Assembly (NCBI RefSeq): GCF_006352065.1
Contig: NZ_CP040915.1
Location: 124,001 to 188,000, forward strand
Source: Georgenia yuyongxinii
Lineage (GTDB): Bacteria > Actinomycetota > Actinomycetes > Actinomycetales > Actinomycetaceae
Direction of reading: 5' to 3'
DNA length: 64,000 nucleotides
Of this stretch, positions 32,592-41,329 are shown piece by piece. Below the pieces are notes generated by a model. That model had not been told where the DNA came from. It was given only the letters and a program-made list of their open reading frames with translations, and ran no database searches. Position 1 is the first letter of the stretch, and every line of letters begins with the position of its first letter. The translations under genes and the position numbers were made by a program.

Positions 32592-35500
32592 CCCCACGCA
32601 GCGGCGCCCCCCTTCCGGGCGCGAGAGGTCAACTCCTCCGCGAGATGTCATCGGATCCGGACGTCTTCGACGTCTGCGGCGACCTGCCCACTGGCACCAC
32701 GGTCCTCGAGGCCAGCGCGGGCACCGGCAAGACCTTCACCATCGCGGCGCTGGCCACCCGGTACGTCGCCGAGGGCATGGCCGAGCTGTCCGAGCTCATG
32801 CTCGTCACGTTCGGTCGCGCCGCCACGTCCGAGCTGCGCGACCGGGTGCGTGAGCGCCTGGTGTCCGCCGAGCGCGCGCTGCGCAGCCCAGAGGCCCGCA
32901 CCAGCGACGACGCCGTCGTCGCCCACCTCGCCCGGTGCGACGACACCGAGCGCGAGGCCCGCCGTCGGCGCCTCACCGACGCCCTGTCCCAGTTCGACGC
33001 CGCCACCATCACCACCACCCACGGCTTCTGCCAGCAGATGCTCCACACCCTCGGGGTGGCCGGCGACGTCGACGCCGACGCCACCTTCGTACCCGACATC
33101 GCCGACCTGGTCGACGAGGTCGTCGACGACCTCTACCTCCAGCGCTACGCCGACGCCACCCAGCCGATGCTCACGCCCAGCGACGCCCGCGCCATGGCCC
33201 GGGCCGCCGTCAGCGACTACCAGGCGGTCCTCGAGCCGCGCGACGCCCCGGCCGACACCCTCGCCGGGCACCGCTACGCCTTCGCCCACGACGCCCTGGC
33301 CGAGGTGCTGCACCGCAAGCGCGCGCGCCACCTCCTCGACTACGACGACCTCCTCGTGCTCCTGCGCGACGCGCTCGCCGACCCCGTGCACGGCCCGGCC
33401 GCCGCCGCGCGGGTGCGCGCCCGGTACCAGGTGGTGCTCGTCGACGAGTTCCAGGACACCGACCCTGTCCAGTGGCAGATCCTGCGCACGGCGTTCCACG
33501 GGCACCGCACCCTCGTCCTGATCGGCGACCCCAAGCAGGCGATCTACGCGTTCCGTGGGGGCGACGTCGTCACCTACCTCACCGCCCGCACCGACGCCAC
33601 GACCACCGCCACCCTCGGCCGCAACTGGCGCAGCGACGCCCCACTCCTGGACGGCCTCGAAGCCGTCTTCGGTGGCGCGGCGCTGGGCGACGAGGCGATC
33701 GTGGTCCGCCCGGTCGAGGCGCAGCACACCGGGCGCCGGCTCGACGGCGGCGTCCCCCTGCGCCTGCGCCAGGTCACCCGCGAGCCGTTCCGGCTCAAGG
33801 GCACCAAGAACCCCGCCGTCGGCAAGGTCCGCGAGCTCATCGCGGCCGACGTCGCCGCGGACGTGGTCCGCCAGCTCACCACCACCCGCCTCCTCGACGG
33901 CGGAGCCTGGCGACCCCTCGAGCCCGGCGACGTCGCGGTCCTGACCCGCCGTAACGCCGACGCCACCCTGGTGCGCGACGCGCTCGCCGACGCGGGCGTG
34001 CCGGCCGTCGTCTCCGCCCTCGTCAGCGTCTTCGCCCAGCCGGCCGCCAGGCAGTGGCTCACCCTGCTCGGGGCCCTCGAGCAGCCCGGCCACGCGGGCC
34101 GGACCGCGGCCCTGGCGCTGACACCGTTCGTCGGATGGGACGCCGCCCGGCTCGCCGGCGCGAGCGACGCCGCCCTCGACGAGCTCTCCGACCAGGTCCG
34201 CACGTGGGCGCGGCTCCTCGCCGAGCGGGGCGTCGCCGCGCTCCTCGAGGCCGTGAGCGTCGGCGGGGTCGCCGAGCGGCTCATGGCCACGGCCACGGGC
34301 GAGCGGGTGCTGACCGACCTGCGGCACGTCGGCCAGTCGCTGCACCTGGCTGCCACGACCGACCGCCTCGGGGTGTCCGCACTGACCGACTGGCTGCGTC
34401 GCCGCGTCGCCGAGGCGGAGCAGGACTACGCCGAGGAGCGCAGCCGCCGGCTGGAGACCGACGCCGCCGCCGTCCAGGTGGTAACCACCCACGCGAGCAA
34501 GGGCCTGGAGTTCCCGGTGGTCTACGTGCCGTTCGGGTGGGACCGCTACGAGTCGCGTACGCCGCCGATCCTGCGCTTCCACGACGACGCCGGTACCCGG
34601 CTACTGCACGTGGGCGGCAAGGAGGCCGACCACTACGACGCCGCGCGCGAGCGGCACCTCGCCGAGGAGCGCGGGGAGGACCTGCGGCTGCTCTATGTGG
34701 CCCTGACCCGGGCCGCCACCCAGCTGGTGGTGCACTGGGCGCCGTCGTCGAACTCCGCGGGCGGGCCCCTCAGCCGTCTGCTTCTGGGCGACTTCGCCGC
34801 GGGCGAGCTGCCGCCGGACCGGGTCACCGTGGCGGCGGACGACGCCGTCGCCGCTGCCCTCACCGCCGTGGTCGACAGTGCGGGCCGCACCATCGCGCTG
34901 GAGCAGGTGACCGCGCAGCCGGGCCCCGCGCGGTGGTCCCCGCCCGAGCGGGGCCGGTCCCAGCTGGCGGTCGCCCGGCTCGGCCGGACCCTCGACCACT
35001 CCTGGCGGCGCACCTCCTACACCGGCCTGACCGCGGCCGCGCACGCCGACGGGGTCAGCAGCGAGCCGGAGACCACCGGGATACAGGACGAGGCCGACGT
35101 CGCCGTCACCGGGACACAGAATGAGGCGCCGCCTGCCGCCGTCGACCCCGCTCGCCACCTGCCCTCCCCGATGAGCGACCTGCCCGCCGGCGCCGCCTTC
35201 GGCACCCTCGTCCACGAGATCCTCGAGCAGGTCGACACCGCCGCGGCAGACCTGAACGCCGAGCTGCTGACGCGTTGCCGCGAGGCCGCGACCGTGCGCG
35301 TGCCCGGCGTCGATCCCGTGGAGCTCGCCGCGGCACTGGGTCAGGTGCTGGCCACCCCGCTCGGCCCGCTCGCCGGTGGTGCGACGCTGGCGGACTTCCC
35401 ACCCGCGGACCGGCTCGCCGAGCTGGAGTTCGAGCTGCCGCTCGCCGGCGGGGACAGGGCGGACCCTCGCCCTGGCAATGCGACGCCACCAGCCGCAGCC

Positions 35501-36019
35501 CGGGCGGCCGCCACCCTCGCCGACATCGCCGCCCTGCTGCGCCGCCACCTGCCCGCCGCCGACGTCTTCGCCCCGTACGCCGACCACCTCGCCGAGCTCG
35601 GCGAGGCCCGGCTGCTCGGATACCTCACCGGGAGCATCGACGCCGTCCTGCGCCTGCGGGGCGACGCCGGCCCGCGCTACCTGGTGGTGGACTACAAGAC
35701 CAACCGGCTCGGCACCTTTGACGAGCCGCTCACCGCCTGGGACTACCGGCCCCAGGCGATGGCCGAGGCGATGATGCGCGCCCACTACCCGCTCCAGCTC
35801 CTGCTCTACCTCGCCGCCCTGCACCGCTACCTGCGCTGGCGCCAGCGCGGCTACGACCCGCAACGGCACCTGGGTGGCGGCCTGTACCTGTTCGTCCGCG
35901 GCATGTGCGGGCCGGGCACCCCGGCATCCGACGGCACCCCGCACGGCGTCATGGCGTGGCGCCCGCCCGCCGCGCTCGTCGTCGAGCTCTCCGCGTTGCT
36001 CGAAGGGAGGTCGGCATGA
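32588..36019 (+). CDS. recB: Exodeoxyribonuclease V beta subunit, helicase-nuclease
   Basis: A 1143-residue RecB. Superfamily 1 helicase motifs: EASAGTGKTFT (Walker A), VDEFQDTDPVQW (motif II), GDPKQAIYAFRGGD (motif III), THASKGLEFPVV (motif V) and LLYVALTRA (motif VI). The C-terminal nuclease is intact: GSIDAVLR, VVDYKTN and the HYPLQLLLY block. It unwinds and degrades DNA ends 3' to 5' together with RecC and RecD. The first about 20 residues precede the usual RecB start and are coded in part by a copy of the 35-nt dispersed repeat; a second in-frame ATG at 32645 marks where homologs usually begin. Confidence 0.95.
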   Translation: MTPRSGAPLPGARGQLLREMSSDPDVFDVCGDLPTGTTVLEASAGTGKTFTIAALATRYVAEGMAELSELMLVTFGRAATSELRDRVRERLVSAERALRSPEARTSDDAVVAHLARCDDTEREARRRRLTDALSQFDAATITTTHGFCQQMLHTLGVAGDVDADATFVPDIADLVDEVVDDLYLQRYADATQPMLTPSDARAMARAAVSDYQAVLEPRDAPADTLAGHRYAFAHDALAEVLHRKRARHLLDYDDLLVLLRDALADPVHGPAAAARVRARYQVVLVDEFQDTDPVQWQILRTAFHGHRTLVLIGDPKQAIYAFRGGDVVTYLTARTDATTTATLGRNWRSDAPLLDGLEAVFGGAALGDEAIVVRPVEAQHTGRRLDGGVPLRLRQVTREPFRLKGTKNPAVGKVRELIAADVAADVVRQLTTTRLLDGGAWRPLEPGDVAVLTRRNADATLVRDALADAGVPAVVSALVSVFAQPAARQWLTLLGALEQPGHAGRTAALALTPFVGWDAARLAGASDAALDELSDQVRTWARLLAERGVAALLEAVSVGGVAERLMATATGERVLTDLRHVGQSLHLAATTDRLGVSALTDWLRRRVAEAEQDYAEERSRRLETDAAAVQVVTTHASKGLEFPVVYVPFGWDRYESRTPPILRFHDDAGTRLLHVGGKEADHYDAARERHLAEERGEDLRLLYVALTRAATQLVVHWAPSSNSAGGPLSRLLLGDFAAGELPPDRVTVAADDAVAAALTAVVDSAGRTIALEQVTAQPGPARWSPPERGRSQLAVARLGRTLDHSWRRTSYTGLTAAAHADGVSSEPETTGIQDEADVAVTGTQNEAPPAAVDPARHLPSPMSDLPAGAAFGTLVHEILEQVDTAAADLNAELLTRCREAATVRVPGVDPVELAAALGQVLATPLGPLAGGATLADFPPADRLAELEFELPLAGGDRADPRPGNATPPAAARAAATLADIAALLRRHLPAADVFAPYADHLAELGEARLLGYLTGSIDAVLRLRGDAGPRYLVVDYKTNRLGTFDEPLTAWDYRPQAMAEAMMRAHYPLQLLLYLAALHRYLRWRQRGYDPQRHLGGGLYLFVRGMCGPGTPASDGTPHGVMAWRPPAALVVELSALLEGRSA
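32620..32654 (+). repeat. 35-nt dispersed repeat, copy B, inside the recB 5' end
   Basis: Matches copy C (63965-63999) at 33 of 35 positions. Read in frame it encodes ARGQLLREMSS, residues about 12-22 of the RecB product. The second ATGTCA of the element provides the internal ATG at 32645. Confidence 0.85.
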
Positions 36020-38013
36020 ACGCCGCAGTCGAGACCACCCCAGCGGGTGTTTCCGCGGAAGCGGCGCCGGCAGATGCGTCCGCGGAAGCGCGCCTCGCCC
36101 TGCGCGCCACCCCGCTGCTCGGTGTCTTCAACGTGGCCGGTGTGCTGGGCGCGGCGGACGTGCACGTCGCCCAGCGGCTGGGCAGGCTCGCCGGTGAACG
36201 GGACGAGACCGTCCTGCTCGCCGTCGCCCTGGCCGTGCGGGCAGTACGGGCCGGGTCGGTGTGCGTCCGGCTCGGTGACCTTGAGGCGCTGGCCGTCCCC
36301 GAGGCGGAGGACGCCGCGCCGACCGGGCCCCTGCCATGGCCCGAGCGCCGCGGCTGGGAAGCGGCGGTGCAGGCCAGTCCCCTGGTCGCGGTCGGAGTGG
36401 AAGGCGCGGCCAACCGGCCGGTCCGGTGGGTCGACGGCCGCCTCTACCTCGACCGGTACTGGCGCGACGAGCTGCGCGTGCGCCGCGCCGCCGATGCCCG
36501 TCTCGCCGTGCCGATCGGTGGCGCGATCGCCGCGGACCGGCTCGCCGGAGCGGTGCAGCGCCTCTTTCCGGCAGCCGCGGACGTCCGGCAGCGCCTCGCG
36601 GCCGCGACGGCGGTGCGCAGCCGGCTCACCGTGCTCACCGGCGGGCCGGGCACCGGCAAGACGACCACCGTGGCCAGGGTGCTTGCGGTCCTCCAGGACG
36701 TCGCCGGACCGGGGCTGCGGATCGCGCTGGCCGCCCCCACCGGCAAGGCCGCCGCGCGTCTGCAGGAGGCGGTCCGGCAAGAGGTCGCGCAGTTCGACGC
36801 CGTCGACCAGGAGCGGGTGGGCACGCCTGAGGCGACCACCCTGCACCGCCTCCTGGGGTGGCGCCCGGACAGCTCCACGCGGTTCCGGCACGACGCCAGC
36901 CACCACCTGCCGCACGACGTCGTCGTGGTCGACGAGACCTCGATGGTGTCCCTGCCGCTCATGGCGCGGCTGCTCGAGGCGTTGCGCCCGGAGGCACGGC
37001 TGCTGCTCGTCGGGGACCCGGACCAGCTCGCCTCCGTGGAGGCCGGCGCGGTCCTGGGCGACCTCGTCGGCCGGCCGCCCGTGGCCGGCGAGCTGCCCGA
37101 AGCGGTCGGCGCGTTCGCGGCCGCGGACCTGACGGCGGGGGAGCGGGAGCAGCTGGGCAACGGCGTCGTCCGGCTTACCACGGTGTATCGGCAGGAGCGC
37201 GGCAGCCAGATCCTCCCGCTGGCCGCGGCCATCCGCGACGGCGACGCGGACCAGGTCATGGCGGTGCTGCGTGCCGGGGGCCGGTCGGTGGAGTTCGTCG
37301 AGGTGGGCGGCGACCGGCTCACCGAGGCCGAGATCCAGCGGGTGCGAGGCGACGCCGAGGAGGCCGGCGCGGCCCTAGTCCGCGCCGCACGCACTGGCGA
37401 CGCAGGCGGTGCCCTGCGAGCCTTGGACGCGCACCGGCTCATGCTCGCCCACCGGCGGGGCCCGGCCGGTGTGGCGCACTGGGCGGCGTTGGTCGAGGGC
37501 TGGGTGGCGGAGGCGGCCAGACCGGACGGTGACGAGACGCGTGCCGGCGCGGCCGGTGCCAGCAGGGCCGGTGCCGGCAGGCCGTCCACCGGGGTGAGCG
37601 CACATGGACCTGCGTCGCTCTGGTACCCCGGCCGTCCGCTCCTCGTGACGGCCAACGACCGGGAGAGCGGCCTGTACAACGGCGACACGGGCGTCATCGT
37701 CGCCGACGGTGAGAGTGGCGTCATCGCGGTCTTCGGTGACCCCGACGCCCCCATGCGGGTGCGGCCCCACCGCCTCCCGCCGGTGGAGACCGTCCACGCG
37801 ATGACGGTGCACCGGGGCCAGGGCAGCCAGTTCGGTCACGTCTCCCTGATCCTGCCGCCGGCCATCTCCCCGCTGCTCACCCGGGAGCTGCTGTACACGG
37901 CGGTCACCCGGGCGCGGAAGCTGGTGCGGGTGCTGGGCACCGAGGAAGCGGTGCGTGCCGCCGTCGGCCGGCCGGTGCGCCGGGCGAGCGGGCTGCGCGA
38001 GCCCCTGCCGTAG
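36016..38013 (+). CDS. recD: Exodeoxyribonuclease V alpha subunit, 5'-3' helicase
   Basis: A 665-residue RecD helicase. After an Ala-rich N-terminus come the RecD domain 1, the Walker A motif TGGPGTGKTTT (about residue 213), motif II VVDETSMV, GDPDQLASVEAG, and C-terminal motifs TVHRGQGSQF and LYTAVTRARKLV. A Gly/Ala-rich linker of about 40 residues near 505-545 (AGAAGASRAGAGR) is low-complexity and looks like a local expansion. The ATG overlaps the recB stop by 4 nt and has GAAGGGAGG upstream, so the operon is tightly coupled. Confidence 0.95.
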   Translation: MNAAVETTPAGVSAEAAPADASAEARLALRATPLLGVFNVAGVLGAADVHVAQRLGRLAGERDETVLLAVALAVRAVRAGSVCVRLGDLEALAVPEAEDAAPTGPLPWPERRGWEAAVQASPLVAVGVEGAANRPVRWVDGRLYLDRYWRDELRVRRAADARLAVPIGGAIAADRLAGAVQRLFPAAADVRQRLAAATAVRSRLTVLTGGPGTGKTTTVARVLAVLQDVAGPGLRIALAAPTGKAAARLQEAVRQEVAQFDAVDQERVGTPEATTLHRLLGWRPDSSTRFRHDASHHLPHDVVVVDETSMVSLPLMARLLEALRPEARLLLVGDPDQLASVEAGAVLGDLVGRPPVAGELPEAVGAFAAADLTAGEREQLGNGVVRLTTVYRQERGSQILPLAAAIRDGDADQVMAVLRAGGRSVEFVEVGGDRLTEAEIQRVRGDAEEAGAALVRAARTGDAGGALRALDAHRLMLAHRRGPAGVAHWAALVEGWVAEAARPDGDETRAGAAGASRAGAGRPSTGVSAHGPASLWYPGRPLLVTANDRESGLYNGDTGVIVADGESGVIAVFGDPDAPMRVRPHRLPPVETVHAMTVHRGQGSQFGHVSLILPPAISPLLTRELLYTAVTRARKLVRVLGTEEAVRAAVGRPVRRASGLREPLP

Positions 38014-38033
38014 CCGCGGCCGCTCGGCGTAGC

Positions 38034-38054
38034 CGCGGTCGGGTGACGACCGCG
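38034..38054. terminator. Terminator-like hairpin
   Basis: CGCGGTCG, loop GGTGA, CGACCGCG: a perfect 8-bp stem between the convergent recD and MSMEG_6728-family genes, just after two direct copies of TAGCCGCGG. Confidence 0.55.
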
Positions 38055-38060
38055 ACAGCA

Positions 38061-38582
38061 TCATTCCGCCTGCCGGCGGCGGCGCTCGGCGTTCTCCACC
38101 ATCCGCCGCTCGCGTTCCAGCACCGCCGGCGACCGCACCGGCCAGACGTAGGGCAGGTCGTCGGGCACGTCGGGGAAGAGCGGCCGGTAGTGCCCCGGAT
38201 CCTTGCGGATCAGGTTGGACCGGTGGCTGCGGTGCAAGGCCGGGTCGAAGAGCCAGCCGGGCAGGGCGCCGTCGGCGGCGAGCTCCTCGTACCTCCTGAT
38301 GGTGGGCACGCCCGCGGCGGCGAGGTCGGTGGTGATCGTCGTCGCGCAGGTGTCGCCGAAGCCCCGTGCCGTCCACGCCTCGCACATCGTGAGCCCGTAG
38401 CGGCCGAGGGCCTCCTCGAAGTCCTTCCACATCAGCACGGCCGGGTGCGACTTCCAGGCGTACCCCGGCCACGTCAGCGCACGGACGATCTGGATCACCT
38501 CCACGCGCTGCTTGCCGAGCCGCTTGTCGTCGAGCACCTGTGCGGTGGCCGTGAAGTCGCTGTACGGCAGAAAGGTCTGCAT
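38061..38582 (-). CDS. MSMEG_6728-family protein, putative pyrimidine-dimer DNA glycosylase
   Basis: A 173-residue protein of the MSMEG_6728 family, related to T4 endonuclease V-type pyrimidine-dimer glycosylases. The N-terminus MQTFLPYSDFTATAQVLDDKRL is summarised by its key motif LPYSDF and the RLGKQRVE stretch; GHYRPLFP and DDLPYVWPV close the protein. It may cut at UV photoproducts, but activity is not established for most members. Its ATG shares one base with the stop of the truncated glycosylase gene upstream (TGATG), so it was evidently co-translated with an intact nei-type gene. It stands convergent to recBCD. Confidence 0.8.
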   Translation of the reverse strand: MQTFLPYSDFTATAQVLDDKRLGKQRVEVIQIVRALTWPGYAWKSHPAVLMWKDFEEALGRYGLTMCEAWTARGFGDTCATTITTDLAAAGVPTIRRYEELAADGALPGWLFDPALHRSHRSNLIRKDPGHYRPLFPDVPDDLPYVWPVRSPAVLERERRMVENAERRRRQAE

Positions 38583-38917
38583 CAGCGCACCTGGCAGCGT
38601 GGGCAGGAGTAGGAAGTGCGCGCGCCGATCTCGGCCCTCTCGATCGGCGTGCCGCAGTCGTAGCAGGACTGGTGCGAGCAGACCCGGCGGGTACGGCCCT
38701 CCGGAAGGGCCAGACGGTCCACGGCGTCGGCGGTGATGATTCGTCCCTCCTCCACGGCAGCCGCCATCATCCGGGCCAGGGTCGACCACAGCACCTTGGG
38801 CGCCACCTCGACAGGGTCGCCCGCGCGCCGGCGCGGCGCGATGCGGCAGGCGTGCAGCGCCTCGGCGCGGAAGACGTTGCCCACCCCCAGCCGGTGGACG
38901 GTGTACCCCGCGGGCAT
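38582..38917 (-). pseudogene. Fpg/Nei-type DNA glycosylase with a large internal deletion
   Basis: The frame begins MPAGYTVHRL, clearly derived from the glycosylase N-terminus MPEGHTVHRL, and then jumps straight to GVGNVFRAEALH, the start of the helix-two-turn-helix domain that normally comes about 150 residues later. The C-terminal zinc finger is intact (CYDC...CPRC). So the catalytic beta-sandwich domain is missing, and the catalytic Glu3 has become Ala. What remains (111 residues) could still bind DNA but should not be a glycosylase. Frames can be extended upstream to 39268 but that part is unrelated sequence. It is directly upstream of, and coupled to, the MSMEG_6728-family gene. Confidence 0.75.
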
Positions 38918-39132
38918 GTCCGGCTTCCTCCCGTCGGCGGTTCTGCCGACGACGGCGCGTCGGCAGACCACGACGTTAGGTGGTCCCGGCAGGAGCGGCA
39001 CACCGAGGCGCGAACCCCCGCGGCGTCCGCACGTCCCTGCGATGACGCCGCCCCTGGCGTCAGCCGGCGGGTGAGGTCCCGTCCTCGAGCGTGCCGGCCA
39101 ACCGTGTGCCCCGGTGCCGCCGTCGGGCAAAC
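38918..39132. other. Unassigned decayed sequence
   Basis: About 215 nt between two gene remnants. No frame shows a recognisable protein on either strand and there is no clear promoter. Probably debris from the deletion events on both sides. Confidence 0.4.
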
Positions 39133-39268
39133 GCCGAAGTCGTAGCCCGGCTTGAGTACCCGCTCCGTCGCGAACTCGACCATGTGCGGGGTACTCGCCT
39201 CCCGCGAACTGGGCAGCGATCGCATTGATGACCTCGGCGGCCGATCTCTCGAGGTCAGCTCTAGACAA
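39133..39268 (-). pseudogene. TetR-family regulator remnant (C-terminal domain, frameshifted)
   Basis: The minus strand encodes the end of a TetR ligand-binding domain split over two frames: SAAEVINAIAAQFAGGEYP in one and HMVEFATERVLKPGYDFG in the next. The frames join if one C is removed from the run at about 39188-39191 (CCCC). The N-terminal DNA-binding domain, which should be next to the operator at 39272-39301, is gone, and the usual C-terminal EFEFGLDLILDGL is also missing. It was the divergent repressor of the oxidoreductase gene at 39346. Confidence 0.65.
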
Positions 39269-39271
39269 CCA

Positions 39272-39301
39272 TACTAAGTAAGACTAAGTTCGTACTTAGT
39301 A
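39272..39301. promoter_or_regulatory. TetR-type operator
   Basis: TACTAAGTA-N12-TACTTAGTA: perfect 9-bp inverted arms in a locally AT-rich stretch between the tetR remnant and the oxidoreductase gene. A third partial arm, ACTAAGT, lies in the spacer. The site is intact although the adjacent repressor is broken. Confidence 0.65.
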
Positions 39302-39345
39302 AGGCAGAGCATGGTGCTCCGCCGACCGATACCGGGGAGCGCGTG

Positions 39346-40374
39346 ATGGGTGTGCAGCAGTTGAACGGCCGCGAGGCGAGCGGTTCGGCGATCGGGCCGG
39401 GAATGATGCGGGCAATCGTGCGCGACGAGTACGGCGACGCCGACGTCCTGCGACTCGCTCAGATCCCGCGCCCGCAGGTCGGCGACGCCGAAGTCCTCGT
39501 GCAGGTGCGTGCGGCCGGCGTCGACCGCGGTGTCTGGCACGTCATGACGGGCACGCCGTACCTCGGCCGCCTCGCCTTCGGTCTCCGCCGGCCCAAGAAC
39601 CCGGTGCTCGGTGGCGACGTCGCCGGCACCGTCATCGCCGTCGGCGCGGCGGTAACCGGGTTCGCCGCGGGGGACGAGGTCTACGGGTGGGGGAAGGGCA
39701 CGTTCGCCGAGTACACCGTCGTCCCCGAGAAGCGCCTCGCCCACAAGCCGGCCAACCTCACGTTCGAGCAGGCCGCGGTCGTGCCGGTCTCGGCGGCTAC
39801 CGCCCTGCAGGCCCTGCACGACAACGGTCGCGTCCAGGCGGGCCAGCACGTGCTCGTCATCGGCGCGTCGGGCGGGGTCGGCAGCTACGCCGTCCAGCTC
39901 GCCAAGTCCGCCGGCGCGGAGGTCACCGCCGTGGCCAGCGGGGCGAAGCTGGACCTCGTCCGGAATCTCGGCGCCGACCACGTCATCGACTATGCGACCC
40001 AGGACTGGGCGGACGGTGCGCGCCACTACGACCTCATCCTCGACATCGCCGGCAACCCCACCCTCGCCCGGCTGCGCCGCGCGCTCACACCGACTGGCAC
40101 CGCGGTCATCACCGGCGGCGAGGACGGCGGCAAGTTCAGCGGCGGCATGAACCGCCAGTTCCGGGCTCTCGCCCTGTCTCTGTTCGTCAAACAGCGGCTG
40201 ACCTTCTTCGTCGGCGTGGTCCGGGCCCGCGACCTCGAACGGCTCACCGAGCTCATCGAGGCCGGCAAGGTCAGCCCGAGCCTCGGGGCCACGTACCCGC
40301 TCGACCGGGCACCGGAGGCCATTCGTGACCTGACGACTGGCAAGATCCGGGGCAAGGCCGCAATCACCATCTGA
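39346..40374 (+). CDS. NAD(P)-dependent zinc-independent alcohol dehydrogenase / quinone oxidoreductase (MDR)
   Basis: A 342-residue medium-chain reductase of the quinone-oxidoreductase branch. Nucleotide-binding motif VLVIGASGGVGSYAVQLAKSAGA (key part GASGGVGS, about residues 168-175); substrate-domain block NPVLGGDVAGTV; the catalytic-zinc and structural-zinc cysteines of classical alcohol dehydrogenases are absent. It would reduce quinones or enones with NAD(P)H. ATG 39346 is preferred over GTG 39343 because GGGGAG is then 6 nt upstream. The TetR-type operator lies 44 nt upstream; with the neighbouring repressor destroyed, expression may be constitutive or controlled in trans. Confidence 0.85.
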   Translation: MGVQQLNGREASGSAIGPGMMRAIVRDEYGDADVLRLAQIPRPQVGDAEVLVQVRAAGVDRGVWHVMTGTPYLGRLAFGLRRPKNPVLGGDVAGTVIAVGAAVTGFAAGDEVYGWGKGTFAEYTVVPEKRLAHKPANLTFEQAAVVPVSAATALQALHDNGRVQAGQHVLVIGASGGVGSYAVQLAKSAGAEVTAVASGAKLDLVRNLGADHVIDYATQDWADGARHYDLILDIAGNPTLARLRRALTPTGTAVITGGEDGGKFSGGMNRQFRALALSLFVKQRLTFFVGVVRARDLERLTELIEAGKVSPSLGATYPLDRAPEAIRDLTTGKIRGKAAITI

Positions 40375-40519
40375 CCCGGCGTCGTCCGCGTACGGGCTCG
40401 GGTTTACCCTGACCGTCCGACTCCCGGACCCGCCGGAACGCACCGTACTCCGGACGCCCGTCGTCGATGGCGGTCCTCGCGACCAATCCGCAGCATGTCG
40501 GCGCCGGGAGCTCATCCCG

Positions 40520-40525
40520 TACTGT
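40520..40525 (+). promoter_or_regulatory. -10 of a leaderless rsbQ-like gene
   Basis: TACTGT, then 6 nt, then GTG 40532. No Shine-Dalgarno. Confidence 0.5.
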
Positions 40526-40531
40526 CGCAGC

Positions 40532-41329
40532 GTGGATGTGCTGCGGCGGAACAACGTACGGGTGAGCGGCACGGCTGATGGGCCCACCATGGTGCTCGCC
40601 CACGGCTTCGGTTGCGACCAGCAGATGTGGCGCCTCGTCGCCCCCAGCTTCGAGGCGACCCACCGGGTCGTGCTCTTCGATCATGTCGGCGCCGGCGGCT
40701 CGGACCTAACCGCGTTCGACAACACCCGTCACGCACGCCTCGAGGGGTACGCCCAGGACGTCGTGGAGATCATCGCCGCCCTCGGCGCCGGACCGGTGAC
40801 CTTCGTCGGCCACTCGGTGAGTGCCATGATCGGCGTGCTGGCCGCGCGCGAACGCCCGGAGCTGTTCGACCGGCTCGTGCTCGTCGGGCCAAGTCCTCGC
40901 TACATCGACGACGGCGACTACCGCGGCGGGTTCACCCAGGAGGAGATCGACGAGCTGCTGGAGACCATGGACGACAACTACCTCGGCTGGTCGGCGCACA
41001 TCGCCCCGGTGATCATGGGCGTCCCGGACCGGCCGGACCTCGGCGAGGAGCTGACGGCTAGCTTCTGCCGGACGGACCCGACCCTCGCCCGCCGGTTCGC
41101 CCGCACCACGTTCCTCTCCGACAACAGGGCAGACCTGCCCGAGGTCCGCACCCCGGCGCTGGTGGTGCAGTGCCGCGAGGACGTCATCGCCCCGTTCGAG
41201 GTGGGCGAGTACGTCCGCGACAACCTGCCGAACAGCGACTTCGCCGTGCTCGACGCGATCGGTCACTGCCCGAACCTCAGCGCTCCGGACCAGCTCGTCG
41301 CGGCGATGAAGGCGTACCTCCGCACGTGA
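40532..41329 (+). CDS. rsbQ: RsbQ-like alpha/beta hydrolase
   Basis: A 265-residue alpha/beta hydrolase closely resembling Bacillus RsbQ and the plant KAI2/D14 receptors. Catalytic triad: Ser95 in GHSVSAM, Asp217 in CREDVIAP, His245 in IGHCPNLS, almost the numbering of RsbQ (96, 219, 247). The N-terminal RNNVRVSG and the oxyanion motif HGFGCDQQMW are also typical. In Bacillus RsbQ supplies a small-molecule signal to the phosphatase RsbP for the sigma-B energy-stress pathway. The next gene is a PAS-PP2C phosphatase, overlapping by 4 nt (GTGA), which reproduces the rsbQ-rsbP pair. GTG start, leaderless. Confidence 0.85.
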   Translation: MDVLRRNNVRVSGTADGPTMVLAHGFGCDQQMWRLVAPSFEATHRVVLFDHVGAGGSDLTAFDNTRHARLEGYAQDVVEIIAALGAGPVTFVGHSVSAMIGVLAARERPELFDRLVLVGPSPRYIDDGDYRGGFTQEEIDELLETMDDNYLGWSAHIAPVIMGVPDRPDLGEELTASFCRTDPTLARRFARTTFLSDNRADLPEVRTPALVVQCREDVIAPFEVGEYVRDNLPNSDFAVLDAIGHCPNLSAPDQLVAAMKAYLRT

